Below are positions 26,249 through 36,183 of a DNA stretch of 64,000 bases, in pieces. The first letter of the stretch is position 1. Each line of letters opens with the position of its first letter. This DNA is from Ignavibacteria bacterium. GTDB lineage: Bacteria > Bacteroidota > Ignavibacteria > Ch128b. The stretch lies in assembly GCA_013177855.1 (NCBI GenBank), contig JABLYA010000001.1, positions 1,715,573 through 1,779,572 on the forward strand, in the 5' to 3' direction. A model generated the notes under the pieces. It ran no database searches. It worked only from the letters and a program-made list of their open reading frames with translations, and was not told the origin of the DNA. A program made the translations under genes and the position numbers.

Positions 26249-27834
26249 TGTCAAAAAAAATTTTAATTACAGATCCTATCGAAAAGAGCTGTATTGAAAT
26301 TCTTCAATCAGCAGGATTTGAAGTATCTCATAAACCGGGATTAAAAGAAGATGAGATTATTACAGTCATTAAAGATTACAATGTGCTGATTGTAAGAAGC
26401 GGTACGAAAGTTACAAAAAAAATTATCGACGCTTCAACAAATCTTGAATTAATTGCAAGAGCAGGTGCAGGTGTTGATAATATAGATGTTAATTCGGCAA
26501 CACATCGTGGAATAATTGTGATGAATACTCCCGGAGGCAATACTCTTTCGACTGCCGAACATACGATGGCTTTGCTTTTGAGTATGTGTAGAAATATTCC
26601 TTCGGCGAATAATGAATTAAAAAGTGGTTTGTGGGATAGAAAGAAATATCTGGGCACAGAACTTTTTGGTAAGACGATTGGAATTATCGGTCTTGGGAAA
26701 ATAGGTAAAGAAGTAGCAATTCGTTGCAAAGCCTTTGGAATGGATGTAATTGGTTACGATCCTGTTCTGACTCAGGATGCGGCACAAAAGATTGGTGTAA
26801 AACTCGTAAGCATTGATGAAATTTTTGCCCAGTCTGATATAATTACTGTTCATGTTCCTCTTTCAAACGAAACAAAAAATTTGATTGATAAAAATGCAAT
26901 AGATCGTTGTAAGACCGGAGTAAAAATTATTAATTGCGCTCGTGGTGGAATTGTAAATGAAGAAGCATTGCTGGAAGGTTTAAAATCCGGGAAAGTTTCT
27001 GCAGCTGCGCTTGATGTTTTTGAAAAAGAGCCTCCGCAATTTCCTAATGAATTAATTGAACATCCGAAAGTTGTTGTTACACCTCACATTGGTGCATCTA
27101 CAAAAGAGGCTCAGGAAAAAGTTGCAATTCAAATTGCAAATCAAATAATCGATTTCTATGAAAATGGTAATCTGGTAGGTGCGGTTAACGCTTATGCACT
27201 TGAAAAAAATATAACTGATGAAATTAGACCGTTCATTGAATTATCAAAACTGCTTGGAAAATTTTTAGCTCAAATTTCTGAAGAAAATATTACCAAATTA
27301 AACTTAAAATTTCATGGTTTGCTTTTACAAAAGTATCGTGAACTTTTGACCGCTTCTTTTTTAATTGGATATCTTTCAAAGAAAATTACTGGGACAATAA
27401 ATTTCGTAAATGCCCAATTGCTCGCTGAAGAAACGGGTATAAAAATTACAGAAACAAATGAATCAGAACATACGACTTATAAAAATCTTATAACAGTATC
27501 CTGTAGCCTAAATGGAGAAATAGTAACTTTAAGTGGAACAATTTTCGGAAAGAATGAAATTAGAATTGTACAGGTGAATGAATATTCAATGGATATTCAT
27601 CCGACAAAATACATGTTGCTTTATGAAAACATTGATAAACCCGGAATGCTTGCATCTGTTGGTGGTGTCTTGGCAAAAAACCAAGTTAACATTGCAGGTT
27701 TATCTTTAGGAAGAAAAGAAATTGGTGGCAAAGCATTGACATTAATGAATCTTGATTCTAAATTAGAACCTCAAGTTCTTTTAGAAATAAAAATGATTGA
27801 TGGTATTGGTAAAGTTTTGATGATTGAAGTGTAA
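26248..27834 (+). CDS. serA: D-3-phosphoglycerate dehydrogenase, long form with ACT domain
   Basis: First step of serine synthesis, oxidising 3-phosphoglycerate with NAD+. The catalytic and nucleotide-binding domains show GAGVDNIDV, the Rossmann glycine motif IIGLGKIGKEVA, ARGGIVNEEAL and the catalytic His in TPHIGASTKEAQ. An intervening (ASB-like) domain (about 315-440) and a C-terminal ACT domain (about 450-528, IDKPGMLASVGGVLAKNQVNIAG) follow. The 528-residue length is that of the type I (mycobacterial/mammalian-like) enzyme. A second, shorter homologue is encoded at 50855-52039. The start overlaps the trxA stop. Confidence 0.93.
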   Translation: MSKKILITDPIEKSCIEILQSAGFEVSHKPGLKEDEIITVIKDYNVLIVRSGTKVTKKIIDASTNLELIARAGAGVDNIDVNSATHRGIIVMNTPGGNTLSTAEHTMALLLSMCRNIPSANNELKSGLWDRKKYLGTELFGKTIGIIGLGKIGKEVAIRCKAFGMDVIGYDPVLTQDAAQKIGVKLVSIDEIFAQSDIITVHVPLSNETKNLIDKNAIDRCKTGVKIINCARGGIVNEEALLEGLKSGKVSAAALDVFEKEPPQFPNELIEHPKVVVTPHIGASTKEAQEKVAIQIANQIIDFYENGNLVGAVNAYALEKNITDEIRPFIELSKLLGKFLAQISEENITKLNLKFHGLLLQKYRELLTASFLIGYLSKKITGTINFVNAQLLAEETGIKITETNESEHTTYKNLITVSCSLNGEIVTLSGTIFGKNEIRIVQVNEYSMDIHPTKYMLLYENIDKPGMLASVGGVLAKNQVNIAGLSLGRKEIGGKALTLMNLDSKLEPQVLLEIKMIDGIGKVLMIEV

Positions 27835-27843
27835 GTGAAGTAC

Positions 27844-27872
27844 TTGACAAAATTAATTTATTTTGTTATTAT
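27844..27872 (+). promoter_or_regulatory. Strong sigma-70-type promoter for the T9SS cargo/TonB block
   Basis: TTGACA (27844-27849), a 17-base spacer and TATTAT (27867-27872) form a nearly perfect housekeeping promoter 10 bases after the serA stop and about 75 bases upstream of the next start. The leader is A-rich and ends in AAGGAGAGCGCA before the ATG. This matches the classical -35/-10 pattern, not the TTTG/TAnnTTTG pattern of Bacteroides. Confidence 0.72.
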
Positions 27873-27948
27873 GATTTTAAACAAAAAAGAATAGAGAGAA
27901 CTCAAATTAAACAACAACAATCAACCACAAACAAAAAAGGAGAGCGCA

Positions 27949-29664
27949 ATGCTTAAAAAATCATTTACCTTATTTGTTTTCGTTTTAGTTTCCACATCCT
28001 TGTTGTTCGCACAATCTGCAACACAAGTATTCGATAAAGCACCGAAGCCAGTATTTGAAAATCTGGCTTTAGATAAGAATCTCCCAGGTTCTAATCCTGT
28101 ACTTCCTCACAGCGTTAATGCAGTTTTAATTGGTAAAATGTGGAATGCTTATTCAACTCAAGCGTCCTACACTAACCAAATCTTTACTGATCCATTTTCA
28201 GGATTAATTTCAGTTGTTCATCGTGTTGATAGAACTGGTCCTGGAAGTGGAAGAATAGTCTATCAAGGTTCCGATGATGGTGGACAAAACTGGACTCCTC
28301 AAATTGGTCCAATGAACCTTGCACCATGGATTGCGGGAAGACATCCAAATATTGTTCTTTCAAACCCAACAAAATCAACTACACCAGGTGAACAGGTTCC
28401 AGTTGCAAGCTGGGCAGAATTAAGCTCAAGCTGGTATTGGTATCAATTCGCTAAGGATCAATCATTTGGTGCAGCTACTTTTACCCAATATATTGACAGT
28501 ACATATTATCCTGGTGATGAAATGTTCGTAAATTCACAGGGTCATGTTTTTGCAACAATCGAAAATATTGATCCAATTGCTTATGGTACTGATACAGTAT
28601 TTTATCATTTGTTTGTTTCAACAGATGCTGGTGCAACCTGGACAAAATATCCGCTTGCTAAAAATGGTGATGTTGATAACTATAATGGAATGAAAGGTTT
28701 CATCAATAAAAATGGTGTAGGTTACATTGTATTCGAGGCACAGCAACCAGGTTCAGGCAAATATACATTTGCATACAAGAAAACCACCGATGATGGTGCA
28801 ACCTGGGATGCTAACTGGACCTGGGTTGATCCATTTACATTAGCACCTCTTGCAGGTAATGTTCATGCATTAAACTATGAAGTTGATGCAATTGTAGATG
28901 GAAACGGTAATCTCCACTTTGCCGGTACTTTCGTTGATACAGTTAGTGGTGCAAATACTGGTATTTATCACATCTGGGGCCAGGGAAATACCTGGAATGC
29001 AGAATTAGTTGCAAAGGTTAATCGAACTAGTATGTCCTTACCTGGTGGTTTATCAACTTTGAACGAAGTTGAATTTGCAACTAATTGGGATGGAACAATT
29101 GGTGTTCTGAAATTCTGTGATGTTCCAACTCCAACCGATACATTATATGATGTATTTATGACTCCGGTCTGGGGCGCACCTAAGAATGTACAGAATATTA
29201 CAAATACCACGAGTGTCCATGAAAAATACTCACAAATGTCTGCATATGGATATATGCAGGATCAAACTACATTCCGTGTAGATTGTATGTATACAATCTT
29301 TGGTAGTGGCGATACTAATGATTTAAATGAATCAGAATTGTGGTATTTGTCAGGAGTTACATTCCAACTTACCTCAGTTAATGATCCAGTTGCTTCACCA
29401 AACAGATTTGAATTACAGCAAAACTATCCAAATCCATTTAACCCAACTACAACAATTAGATTTTCTATTCCAGAAAAATCAATGGTTACCTTGAAAGTTT
29501 ATGATATGTTAGGAAGAGAAATTACAACCTTAGTTAACGAAGTAAAGGACGCTGGTACACATACTGTAAAATTTGCTGGAAAAGATTTACCATCCGGAAT
29601 GTATCTCTATACATTAACTGCAGGCAATTATAGCGCAACAAAGAAGATGATGCTTGTTAAGTAA
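27949..29664 (+). CDS. T9SS-secreted protein, sialidase/BNR-like beta-propeller
   Basis: Secreted protein of unknown function. It has a signal peptide (residues 1-22, ending LLFAQ). The body (about 60-470) is beta-rich with Asp-box-like repeats (GSDDGGQNWTP, STDAGATWTKY, TTDDGATWDANW), the hallmark of sialidase-type propellers. I see no catalytic Arg triad or FRIP motif, so it is probably a binding or structural propeller. The C-terminus is a T9SS sorting domain from LQQNYPNPFNPTTTI to TKKMMLVK. At 571 residues it starts after a very good SD and strong promoter and ends at a strong terminator, so it should be highly expressed. Confidence 0.82.
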   Translation: MLKKSFTLFVFVLVSTSLLFAQSATQVFDKAPKPVFENLALDKNLPGSNPVLPHSVNAVLIGKMWNAYSTQASYTNQIFTDPFSGLISVVHRVDRTGPGSGRIVYQGSDDGGQNWTPQIGPMNLAPWIAGRHPNIVLSNPTKSTTPGEQVPVASWAELSSSWYWYQFAKDQSFGAATFTQYIDSTYYPGDEMFVNSQGHVFATIENIDPIAYGTDTVFYHLFVSTDAGATWTKYPLAKNGDVDNYNGMKGFINKNGVGYIVFEAQQPGSGKYTFAYKKTTDDGATWDANWTWVDPFTLAPLAGNVHALNYEVDAIVDGNGNLHFAGTFVDTVSGANTGIYHIWGQGNTWNAELVAKVNRTSMSLPGGLSTLNEVEFATNWDGTIGVLKFCDVPTPTDTLYDVFMTPVWGAPKNVQNITNTTSVHEKYSQMSAYGYMQDQTTFRVDCMYTIFGSGDTNDLNESELWYLSGVTFQLTSVNDPVASPNRFELQQNYPNPFNPTTTIRFSIPEKSMVTLKVYDMLGREITTLVNEVKDAGTHTVKFAGKDLPSGMYLYTLTAGNYSATKKMMLVK

Positions 29665-29692
29665 AATAAGAGTTCTATGTTGTTTTTTAATT

Positions 29693-29726
29693 CAGGGGAG
29701 CCTCATTTGAGACTCCCCTGTTTTAT
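29693..29726 (+). terminator. Strong intrinsic terminator
   Basis: CAGGGGAG (29693-29700) / CTCCCCTG (29713-29720), with an inner CTCA/TGAG stem, is followed by TTTTATCTT. It separates the propeller gene from the TonB-receptor gene. Only about 40 bases remain before the next start, so the downstream genes need either read-through or a promoter in that short gap. Confidence 0.85.
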
Positions 29727-29765
29727 CTTAAATGTTGCAAGTTAAACAATAGAGAGGGAGAAATA

Positions 29766-32729
29766 ATGAAAAAGTTTTTACTTGTCATCTGGGCAGTTTC
29801 CCTGATGTTTAACTATATTTATGCTCAAACATCGACAGGGAAATTAGCAGGTAAAGTAACCGATGCCAGAACTGGTGACCCGCTTCCTGGAGCAAATGTT
29901 TTGATTGTTGGTACAGAATTAGGTGCAGCTACAAATGCTAAAGGTGAGTATTTTATCATCAATGTTGTTCCAGGTACTTATGATGTCAGGGTTAGTTTCG
30001 TTGGTTATGCAACCCAAATTATTAAAGATGTTCGTATTGTAGCAGGAATTACAAAAGAACTAAATATTGCACTTGAAGAAGCAACAGCCGAATTAAAGGA
30101 AATTACGGTAACATCTCAAAGAACATTCTTTGAACAAAAAGCTACAAATACTGTTAAAGTAATCGATAAAGAAGAAATTTCAAGGGTGCCTGTCAGGGGC
30201 GTTCAGAAAATTGCTGCTTTGAACGCAGGTGTTGTAATGGCTGAAGGTTCAGGAGGAGTTGATGGAAATGCAACTATTAATGTGAAGGGTGGCCGTGGTA
30301 ATGAAGTTCTTTATATTATTGATGGAGTTGTTCAAAACGATCCTTATTGGAACACAGCATATACACAGGTTTCAAATTCAGCAATTGAACAGATTTCTTT
30401 CCAGATAGGAGGATTTGAAGCAAAATATGGCCAAGCTCAAAGTGGTATCATCAATGTTACAACTAAAAGCGGAAGCTCTCAATATTCTGTTTTTGGCGAT
30501 GTTTTAACAAGTACATTCACTGATAAATTTGGATATAACCTCTATACCTTAAACATTGGTGGACCATTTGTTCCAAATCAATCAAAACACACTTTCTTCT
30601 TATCAGCTGAAAGAGGTTGGTTCTTAGATCAGGATCCACCTGCAATTCCTATAGAATTTAAGACCCCAATTCGAACTGCTGGTGATATAGTGATCGTTGA
30701 TCCCGTGACAGGAAATAAACAAGTCTGGACTCCAGGAATGGAAATTCCAGCAGGTGCAGATATAAGATGGGAAAATGTCGCTTATAGTAATGGAAAAACT
30801 TACGAATACAGACCCCACAATACAAGAGGTACCTGGAGATTTTCAGGAAAAACCTATCATGATTTAGGAATAGTTACATTACGTTTAGGCGCAATTATAA
30901 ATACAATTAATCGAAGAATCTTTGATTATTCTTATGTTAAGAACAATTCCTATATGAATCCTGTTTATGAGCAGCAGAATTACTCTTATTCAGCAAGAAT
31001 TAGTCAAAATCTTGGAGCAAATGCATTCTGGAACTTAAACTTTGGTTACAAGATTTTTAAAGACAAACGAACACACCCAATTTTTGGTGATGATTTAGAG
31101 AAATGGGGCGATACACTTTACAATCCGTTTATTAAATTGAATGGTTTTTATCAAGGTGCTTTCTTTGATAGTGATTCTATTGGTATTTTCTCCGATGAAG
31201 GATCTTTTGACTATGCTTATAGCAAAAACGCAAACTATTCATATCAAATAGATTTTGACTTTACTTCACAAATTGGTAAACATTTAATTGAATTTGGTGT
31301 TGGTGCTCAATTGCATGAATTACATAGATATTCAATTTCACCGATGGCTATTGCAAGAAATATTAGAGCACCGGGATTGATAAAAGATAAATTCACCCGT
31401 TATAAAGAAAGAATACCATTCTATTGGGGTTATAACATCTATGGTGATTCTTTCACAGAAGGTGACAGCGTAATTCCTCCAAAGAAGCCAATTATTGCTT
31501 ATGGTTATATACAGGATCGATTTGAATTACCAGACTTAGTTATCAACTTCGGATTAAGATTTGATTATCTTAACTCTAAGAGTGATGTAATTAGAGACCC
31601 ACAAAATCCATTTAAATTTGGAGATCCACAAAATCTTGATCCCGAAGATTTTGAACCCAAGAAACCAGAGTTTCACATTAGCCCACGTTTAGGCATTGGT
31701 TTCCCTGTTACAGCAACAACAGTATTCCACGCCCAATATGGAAAATTTATTCAAGCACCGAGTCTTGCAGATATATTTACCTGGCCAAGACACTTCCAGG
31801 TACTCTTGACCGATGGTAATAGATTGGCAAGAACTGGATTAATTTCAAGTGAAGTGACAACTCAATATGAATTAGGCTTCAGGCAGATTTTGGGTGACAA
31901 TGTTGCTGCATTAGGTTTAACTGCTTTCTATAAAAATACTAAAGGTTTGATTAACTGGACTACAACTGTATTTTATCGACCAACGGGTGAACAAAATACA
32001 TATTATGGTCCATCGAATGCTGACTTCGGTACAATCAAAGGACTTACTTTAACCCTTGATTTAGCTCGTTATCATTTTATAGCTCTTTCAGTTAATTATA
32101 CTTATCAGATTGCTGAGGGTACTGGCTCATCAACAAGTTCATCTTATGTTGCAACATTTAGAAACCCGGATAACTCAGTTCCAAAAGTCATTGCTCCACT
32201 CGATTTCGATCAGAGACATACCGGAACTGTCATTGTTGATGTCTTTATACCCGAAGGCAAACTTGGAATATTTGAAAGGACTGGTTTGAATATTTTAGCT
32301 GAATTTGCAAGTGGACGACCATATACACCACTTGAAGAGCAGGATATTTCACCACAAGGTGGTGGAGAAACAAATTATGGAGATACCAAAGGTTATGTTA
32401 ACAGCCGATATGGTCCGGGAAGATTCAGAATTGACATGAAATTGGAGAAAACCTTCAAAGCATTCGGAAATATGTTAATCACTCCGTATATCTGGATTGA
32501 TAACTTACTTGATGCAGATAATGTTATTAATGTTTATCGTTCAACTGGCAGCCCATGGACAACAGGTTATTTGAATACTGCAAAAGGTAAAGCTGTTGCT
32601 GATAGCAAGCCATATCCAGATTTATTTAGAGCTGATTACACGACACTGGAAAGAAATCCTGATAACTTTGGTATTCCAAGGATGATAAAACTTGGTCTCA
32701 AAGTTAATTTTTCAGGAATTAAATTCTAA
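29766..32729 (+). CDS. TonB-dependent outer membrane receptor with carboxypeptidase-like regulatory domain
   Basis: Outer membrane beta-barrel importer powered by TonB. It has a signal peptide (1-21, ending YAQ), then a CarboxypepD_reg-like Ig domain (about 25-115: GKVTDARTGDPLPGANVLI, GTYDVRVSFVGY), a plug domain (about 118-235: ITVTSQRTF, DGVVQNDPYWN, YGQAQSGIINVTTKSG) and a barrel to the C-terminus (LGLKVNFSGIKF). At 987 residues the length is normal. It resembles the cargo-less receptor group more than SusC, and no SusD-like lipoprotein gene follows. It is followed after 21 bases by a giant secreted protein gene and then a PorV-family gene. The ligand is unknown. Confidence 0.93.
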   Translation: MKKFLLVIWAVSLMFNYIYAQTSTGKLAGKVTDARTGDPLPGANVLIVGTELGAATNAKGEYFIINVVPGTYDVRVSFVGYATQIIKDVRIVAGITKELNIALEEATAELKEITVTSQRTFFEQKATNTVKVIDKEEISRVPVRGVQKIAALNAGVVMAEGSGGVDGNATINVKGGRGNEVLYIIDGVVQNDPYWNTAYTQVSNSAIEQISFQIGGFEAKYGQAQSGIINVTTKSGSSQYSVFGDVLTSTFTDKFGYNLYTLNIGGPFVPNQSKHTFFLSAERGWFLDQDPPAIPIEFKTPIRTAGDIVIVDPVTGNKQVWTPGMEIPAGADIRWENVAYSNGKTYEYRPHNTRGTWRFSGKTYHDLGIVTLRLGAIINTINRRIFDYSYVKNNSYMNPVYEQQNYSYSARISQNLGANAFWNLNFGYKIFKDKRTHPIFGDDLEKWGDTLYNPFIKLNGFYQGAFFDSDSIGIFSDEGSFDYAYSKNANYSYQIDFDFTSQIGKHLIEFGVGAQLHELHRYSISPMAIARNIRAPGLIKDKFTRYKERIPFYWGYNIYGDSFTEGDSVIPPKKPIIAYGYIQDRFELPDLVINFGLRFDYLNSKSDVIRDPQNPFKFGDPQNLDPEDFEPKKPEFHISPRLGIGFPVTATTVFHAQYGKFIQAPSLADIFTWPRHFQVLLTDGNRLARTGLISSEVTTQYELGFRQILGDNVAALGLTAFYKNTKGLINWTTTVFYRPTGEQNTYYGPSNADFGTIKGLTLTLDLARYHFIALSVNYTYQIAEGTGSSTSSSYVATFRNPDNSVPKVIAPLDFDQRHTGTVIVDVFIPEGKLGIFERTGLNILAEFASGRPYTPLEEQDISPQGGGETNYGDTKGYVNSRYGPGRFRIDMKLEKTFKAFGNMLITPYIWIDNLLDADNVINVYRSTGSPWTTGYLNTAKGKAVADSKPYPDLFRADYTTLERNPDNFGIPRMIKLGLKVNFSGIKF

Positions 32730-32750
32730 TAAATGAGGAAGGTAAGAGCT

Positions 32751-35700
32751 ATGAAAAACAAAAGATTAAAAGTTTTAAAATTTGCTGCTGTTTCAATTGT
32801 ATTACTGGCTTTGTTCTTTGGCTTTACTTCGATTGAGAAATCTGGTGATAAATCCTCAGCTCAAAGATTGAATAAGGTAGTTGGCGCTTATTATATGAAT
32901 ATTAATAACCTTGAAATGCCATTGAATAATGCTGGTGTTTTTGCAGATGTAGCTATCCCACCGAAAACCGCAGGTGGTAAATTTGATGGGCATACATTCT
33001 TGTTTTCCGGTGGTTTTTGTATGTCAGGTTATGTTGACTTAGGAACACCAAACGAATTTTTATGGGCAAATGGTGTTGCTACGGCATCAAGAATTCAAGA
33101 TTATCAACCTGGTCCTGTCGGTTCTGATCCAACTGATCCAAAGAATAAATTATATATTGTTCGTACAGATGAAGAACCATTTAGCGCAAGCTGGCAGGAA
33201 TGGAAAGATGCTGTTGCATTAGGAGCTGATTTCTACGATGGAGATCATGATGGTAAATATAATCCAGTCGATAAAAATGGAAATGGTCAATGGGATCCAG
33301 ATGAAGATCGACCTGATCTTCTCGGTGATGAGACAGTCTGGTGCGTAATAAATGATGGTATTCCAGCAAGGGACAGAAGATATACTGATGTACCACCATT
33401 AGGAATTGAAATTCATCAAACAGTTTTTGGGTTTGCTTCATCTGGTTTACTTGGAAATATGTTGTTTGTTCGTTATAAAGTAATTAATAAAAATCCAGAC
33501 GGAAAAGTTCTTGATAGTGTTTACTTCTCCGTTTGGGCAGACCCTGATTTAGGTGATTACACTGATGATTTAGTAGGGTGCGATGTCCCTGCCTCTGCTT
33601 CCGGTTATGCAAAGACTCCACCAGAGGGAAGAAATGCTGGATATGTTTATAACCAGGGTTCAGATAATGAATACGGTCCTAATCCACCAACTTACTTAGT
33701 AGACTTCTTCCAGGGACCATTTGTTTATACTGGAAATTCTTCAGATACTGCATTTAATATTCGTGGTCCAGTTTTAGGTATTGACACCTTAGTAGGTTAC
33801 AAGCAACTTGGTATTAGTTCGTTTTTACAGTATTTCCAGTCTCAACCTGTAGAACAGGCAGACCCTGGAAATAGAATTGAGTTAAGATATTATACTCAAG
33901 GTTACAATAGACAGGGGAGACCTTTAAATCCATGTACTTGGACATTTGGTAGTGTGGTAGGTGGAGTAAAATGTGATCAAGTAGATCCAAGATTTTTCTA
34001 CTCCGGTGATCCATTTAAAAATATCGGTTGGTTGCAAACTACAGCCGCTGACGAAAGAATGATGGTGAATACTGGTAAATTCCGTTTAAGGCCATATCAA
34101 GACACCGTAGTAATAGTTGCAGCTTTAATAGTCGGAAGAGGAAAATCAGCTCTATCTAGCATTCAAGTTGCTAAAAAAACATCTGACTTTGCACAGATTA
34201 TCTATGATAATAATTTTAGTTTGCCCCCAACTCCTAAGCAACCACAACCAAAAATTCAAACAACTGAGAATAAAATCAACTTTATTTGGAATACAGCTGA
34301 AGCCGTAAATTTTGCTTGGAAAAACTTTAAATTTAATGGTTTTGAACTTTGGACATTTAGAACCAAGAGCATTGCTGATGAAGTTGCTGGAATTCAGAAT
34401 GCAAAATTACTTGCATCTTGGGATATTAAAGATAAAATTGATGACATACTAGAGCAAGATTTTTCAGGAGAAGTAAAATTACTCCATCCTAAAGGAATTC
34501 AGCTCGATAAAAATTTATTTGGTAATCCATTTACTGGATGGATTAATTTTGAAATAACAACTGATCCTTGGACTGGGGGTCCAATTGTCAAAGGTAAGCC
34601 ATACTACTTTGCACTGATTGGTTATTCAATTAATCATGATGCAATTTCTCCGGTTGATCCAGGTGGATTAACATCTAACTATATAATCGGTGCTTATGCA
34701 GGTATTGGTGAAATGGTAAATCCTAAAAGAATTATTGAAGTAATTCCAGGTCAGGATTTAAATGATCCATATGTTTTGAAAAATGATATTAATTTAGTTG
34801 GTGTCAGTGAAGCTTCTGCTTATTTCGAAGAAATTGATAAATCAAAGTTGACTGGTAACGAATATGAAATATCATTCTTTAGAAATAAAGATTCTGTAGT
34901 CTATTTTATGAATTGGACATTGGTTAATAAAAATACAGGGGATACTCTTGTAAAAAGCTCAAATAGGTACGATAATTTAATAGAAGAAGATTTTAAATAT
35001 ACAATCCCTATAGTAGATGGGTTTGTCCCAAGAATAACTTGGGTACCCGCGGAGATTAAACCGGTAAAAAAATCACTAAATACAGATTGGATTGCAGCTG
35101 AACGTTCAAATATATCTGGTGTTTTTTATTTAGGTAAGGATATTATTTCACCTTATATAAGTCCATTTGCAACTCTTGGTAATGAGAGACACAATTTAAT
35201 AACAGCTGATAAATTGGCTCAAATTGAGATTAGATTCCAGCCTGGAAAAGCATATAGATTTGTAAGTAATACACTTGGTACTCAATACACAAGTGCTGCA
35301 GGAACAACTACAGGTATTGGCAAACCTGGTGAATATTTTGTTGATGTTCCATTCCAGGTATGGAAGAAGGATACTCGTAAAGGGATTCAACAAAGATTAG
35401 CCTGTGCTTTTGTTGAAACAAGAACTGCCGGCGGTAACCCTGATGGTCAATGGGATCCTTATTTAGATTTGACAAAGACAAGAGAATACATTTTAATTTT
35501 TGATCAACCATACGATGAAAATGGTCAACAAATGGAGTATGTTGGTTACCTTCCAACAACTGGTACAAAAACCTATGCTAATTTGAATGGTTGGAATCCA
35601 CCAGCTGCAGCAGGATTTACACAAGAACAAATTGATAGAGCCAAAGCAAAATGGTTAGGTGCAATTTATGTTGTAGGTTTTGAAAAGGTTGATTCTAACG

Positions 35701-36164
35701 CAACTTGGAGTTCAAATGATGTTTATACAATTCCGATTTCTTATCCATTAACAACCGCTGATAAGTTCACTTTTAGAACAACAAGAGCTGGTGAAGGTGT
35801 AACTCAGGATTATAAGAAATCATTAATGGATCGTGTAACAGTTTATCCAAATCCATTATATGCTTACAATCCAACAGTTGGATACTATTCAGATCCCAAT
35901 AACCCGAAGAACGATGAGCCATTTGTAACCTTCTCTAACTTACCAACTGAAGTTACAATTAAGATTTATACATTATCTGGACAATTGCTGCGTGTCTTGA
36001 CAAAGAATGATCCAAAACCATTTATGAATTGGGATCTCAAGAACAAAGATGGATTAAGAGCAGCGTCAGGTGTTTATCTGGCAGTTGTATCATCACCAGG
36101 ATTAGGTGAGAAAGTATTGAAGTTCTCTATCATTCAACCTCAAAAGCAAATTAAACGATTCTAA
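32751..36164 (+). CDS. Giant secreted protein with C-terminal T9SS-type sorting domain, function unknown
   Basis: I do not recognise an enzyme family. It has a signal anchor/peptide (LKFAAVSIVLLALFFGF), then a long extracellular region with a dockerin-like calcium loop (YDGDHDGKYNPVDKNGNGQW, residues about 160-180). The C-terminus has VTVYPNPLY, ITIKIYTLSG-like strands and a GVYLAVV turn, fitting a divergent T9SS/Por sorting domain. ATG 32751 is preferred over ATG 32733 because GAGGAAGG lies 8-15 bases upstream of it. At 1137 residues it lies 21 bases after the TonB receptor and 19 bases before a PorV-family gene, so the three probably form one secretion/uptake unit. Homologues are known to me only as hypothetical proteins of this phylum. 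Confidence 0.75.
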   Translation: MKNKRLKVLKFAAVSIVLLALFFGFTSIEKSGDKSSAQRLNKVVGAYYMNINNLEMPLNNAGVFADVAIPPKTAGGKFDGHTFLFSGGFCMSGYVDLGTPNEFLWANGVATASRIQDYQPGPVGSDPTDPKNKLYIVRTDEEPFSASWQEWKDAVALGADFYDGDHDGKYNPVDKNGNGQWDPDEDRPDLLGDETVWCVINDGIPARDRRYTDVPPLGIEIHQTVFGFASSGLLGNMLFVRYKVINKNPDGKVLDSVYFSVWADPDLGDYTDDLVGCDVPASASGYAKTPPEGRNAGYVYNQGSDNEYGPNPPTYLVDFFQGPFVYTGNSSDTAFNIRGPVLGIDTLVGYKQLGISSFLQYFQSQPVEQADPGNRIELRYYTQGYNRQGRPLNPCTWTFGSVVGGVKCDQVDPRFFYSGDPFKNIGWLQTTAADERMMVNTGKFRLRPYQDTVVIVAALIVGRGKSALSSIQVAKKTSDFAQIIYDNNFSLPPTPKQPQPKIQTTENKINFIWNTAEAVNFAWKNFKFNGFELWTFRTKSIADEVAGIQNAKLLASWDIKDKIDDILEQDFSGEVKLLHPKGIQLDKNLFGNPFTGWINFEITTDPWTGGPIVKGKPYYFALIGYSINHDAISPVDPGGLTSNYIIGAYAGIGEMVNPKRIIEVIPGQDLNDPYVLKNDINLVGVSEASAYFEEIDKSKLTGNEYEISFFRNKDSVVYFMNWTLVNKNTGDTLVKSSNRYDNLIEEDFKYTIPIVDGFVPRITWVPAEIKPVKKSLNTDWIAAERSNISGVFYLGKDIISPYISPFATLGNERHNLITADKLAQIEIRFQPGKAYRFVSNTLGTQYTSAAGTTTGIGKPGEYFVDVPFQVWKKDTRKGIQQRLACAFVETRTAGGNPDGQWDPYLDLTKTREYILIFDQPYDENGQQMEYVGYLPTTGTKTYANLNGWNPPAAAGFTQEQIDRAKAKWLGAIYVVGFEKVDSNATWSSNDVYTIPISYPLTTADKFTFRTTRAGEGVTQDYKKSLMDRVTVYPNPLYAYNPTVGYYSDPNNPKNDEPFVTFSNLPTEVTIKIYTLSGQLLRVLTKNDPKPFMNWDLKNKDGLRAASGVYLAVVSSPGLGEKVLKFSIIQPQKQIKRF

Positions 36165-36183
36165 CAAGATGAGGGATAAAGAC

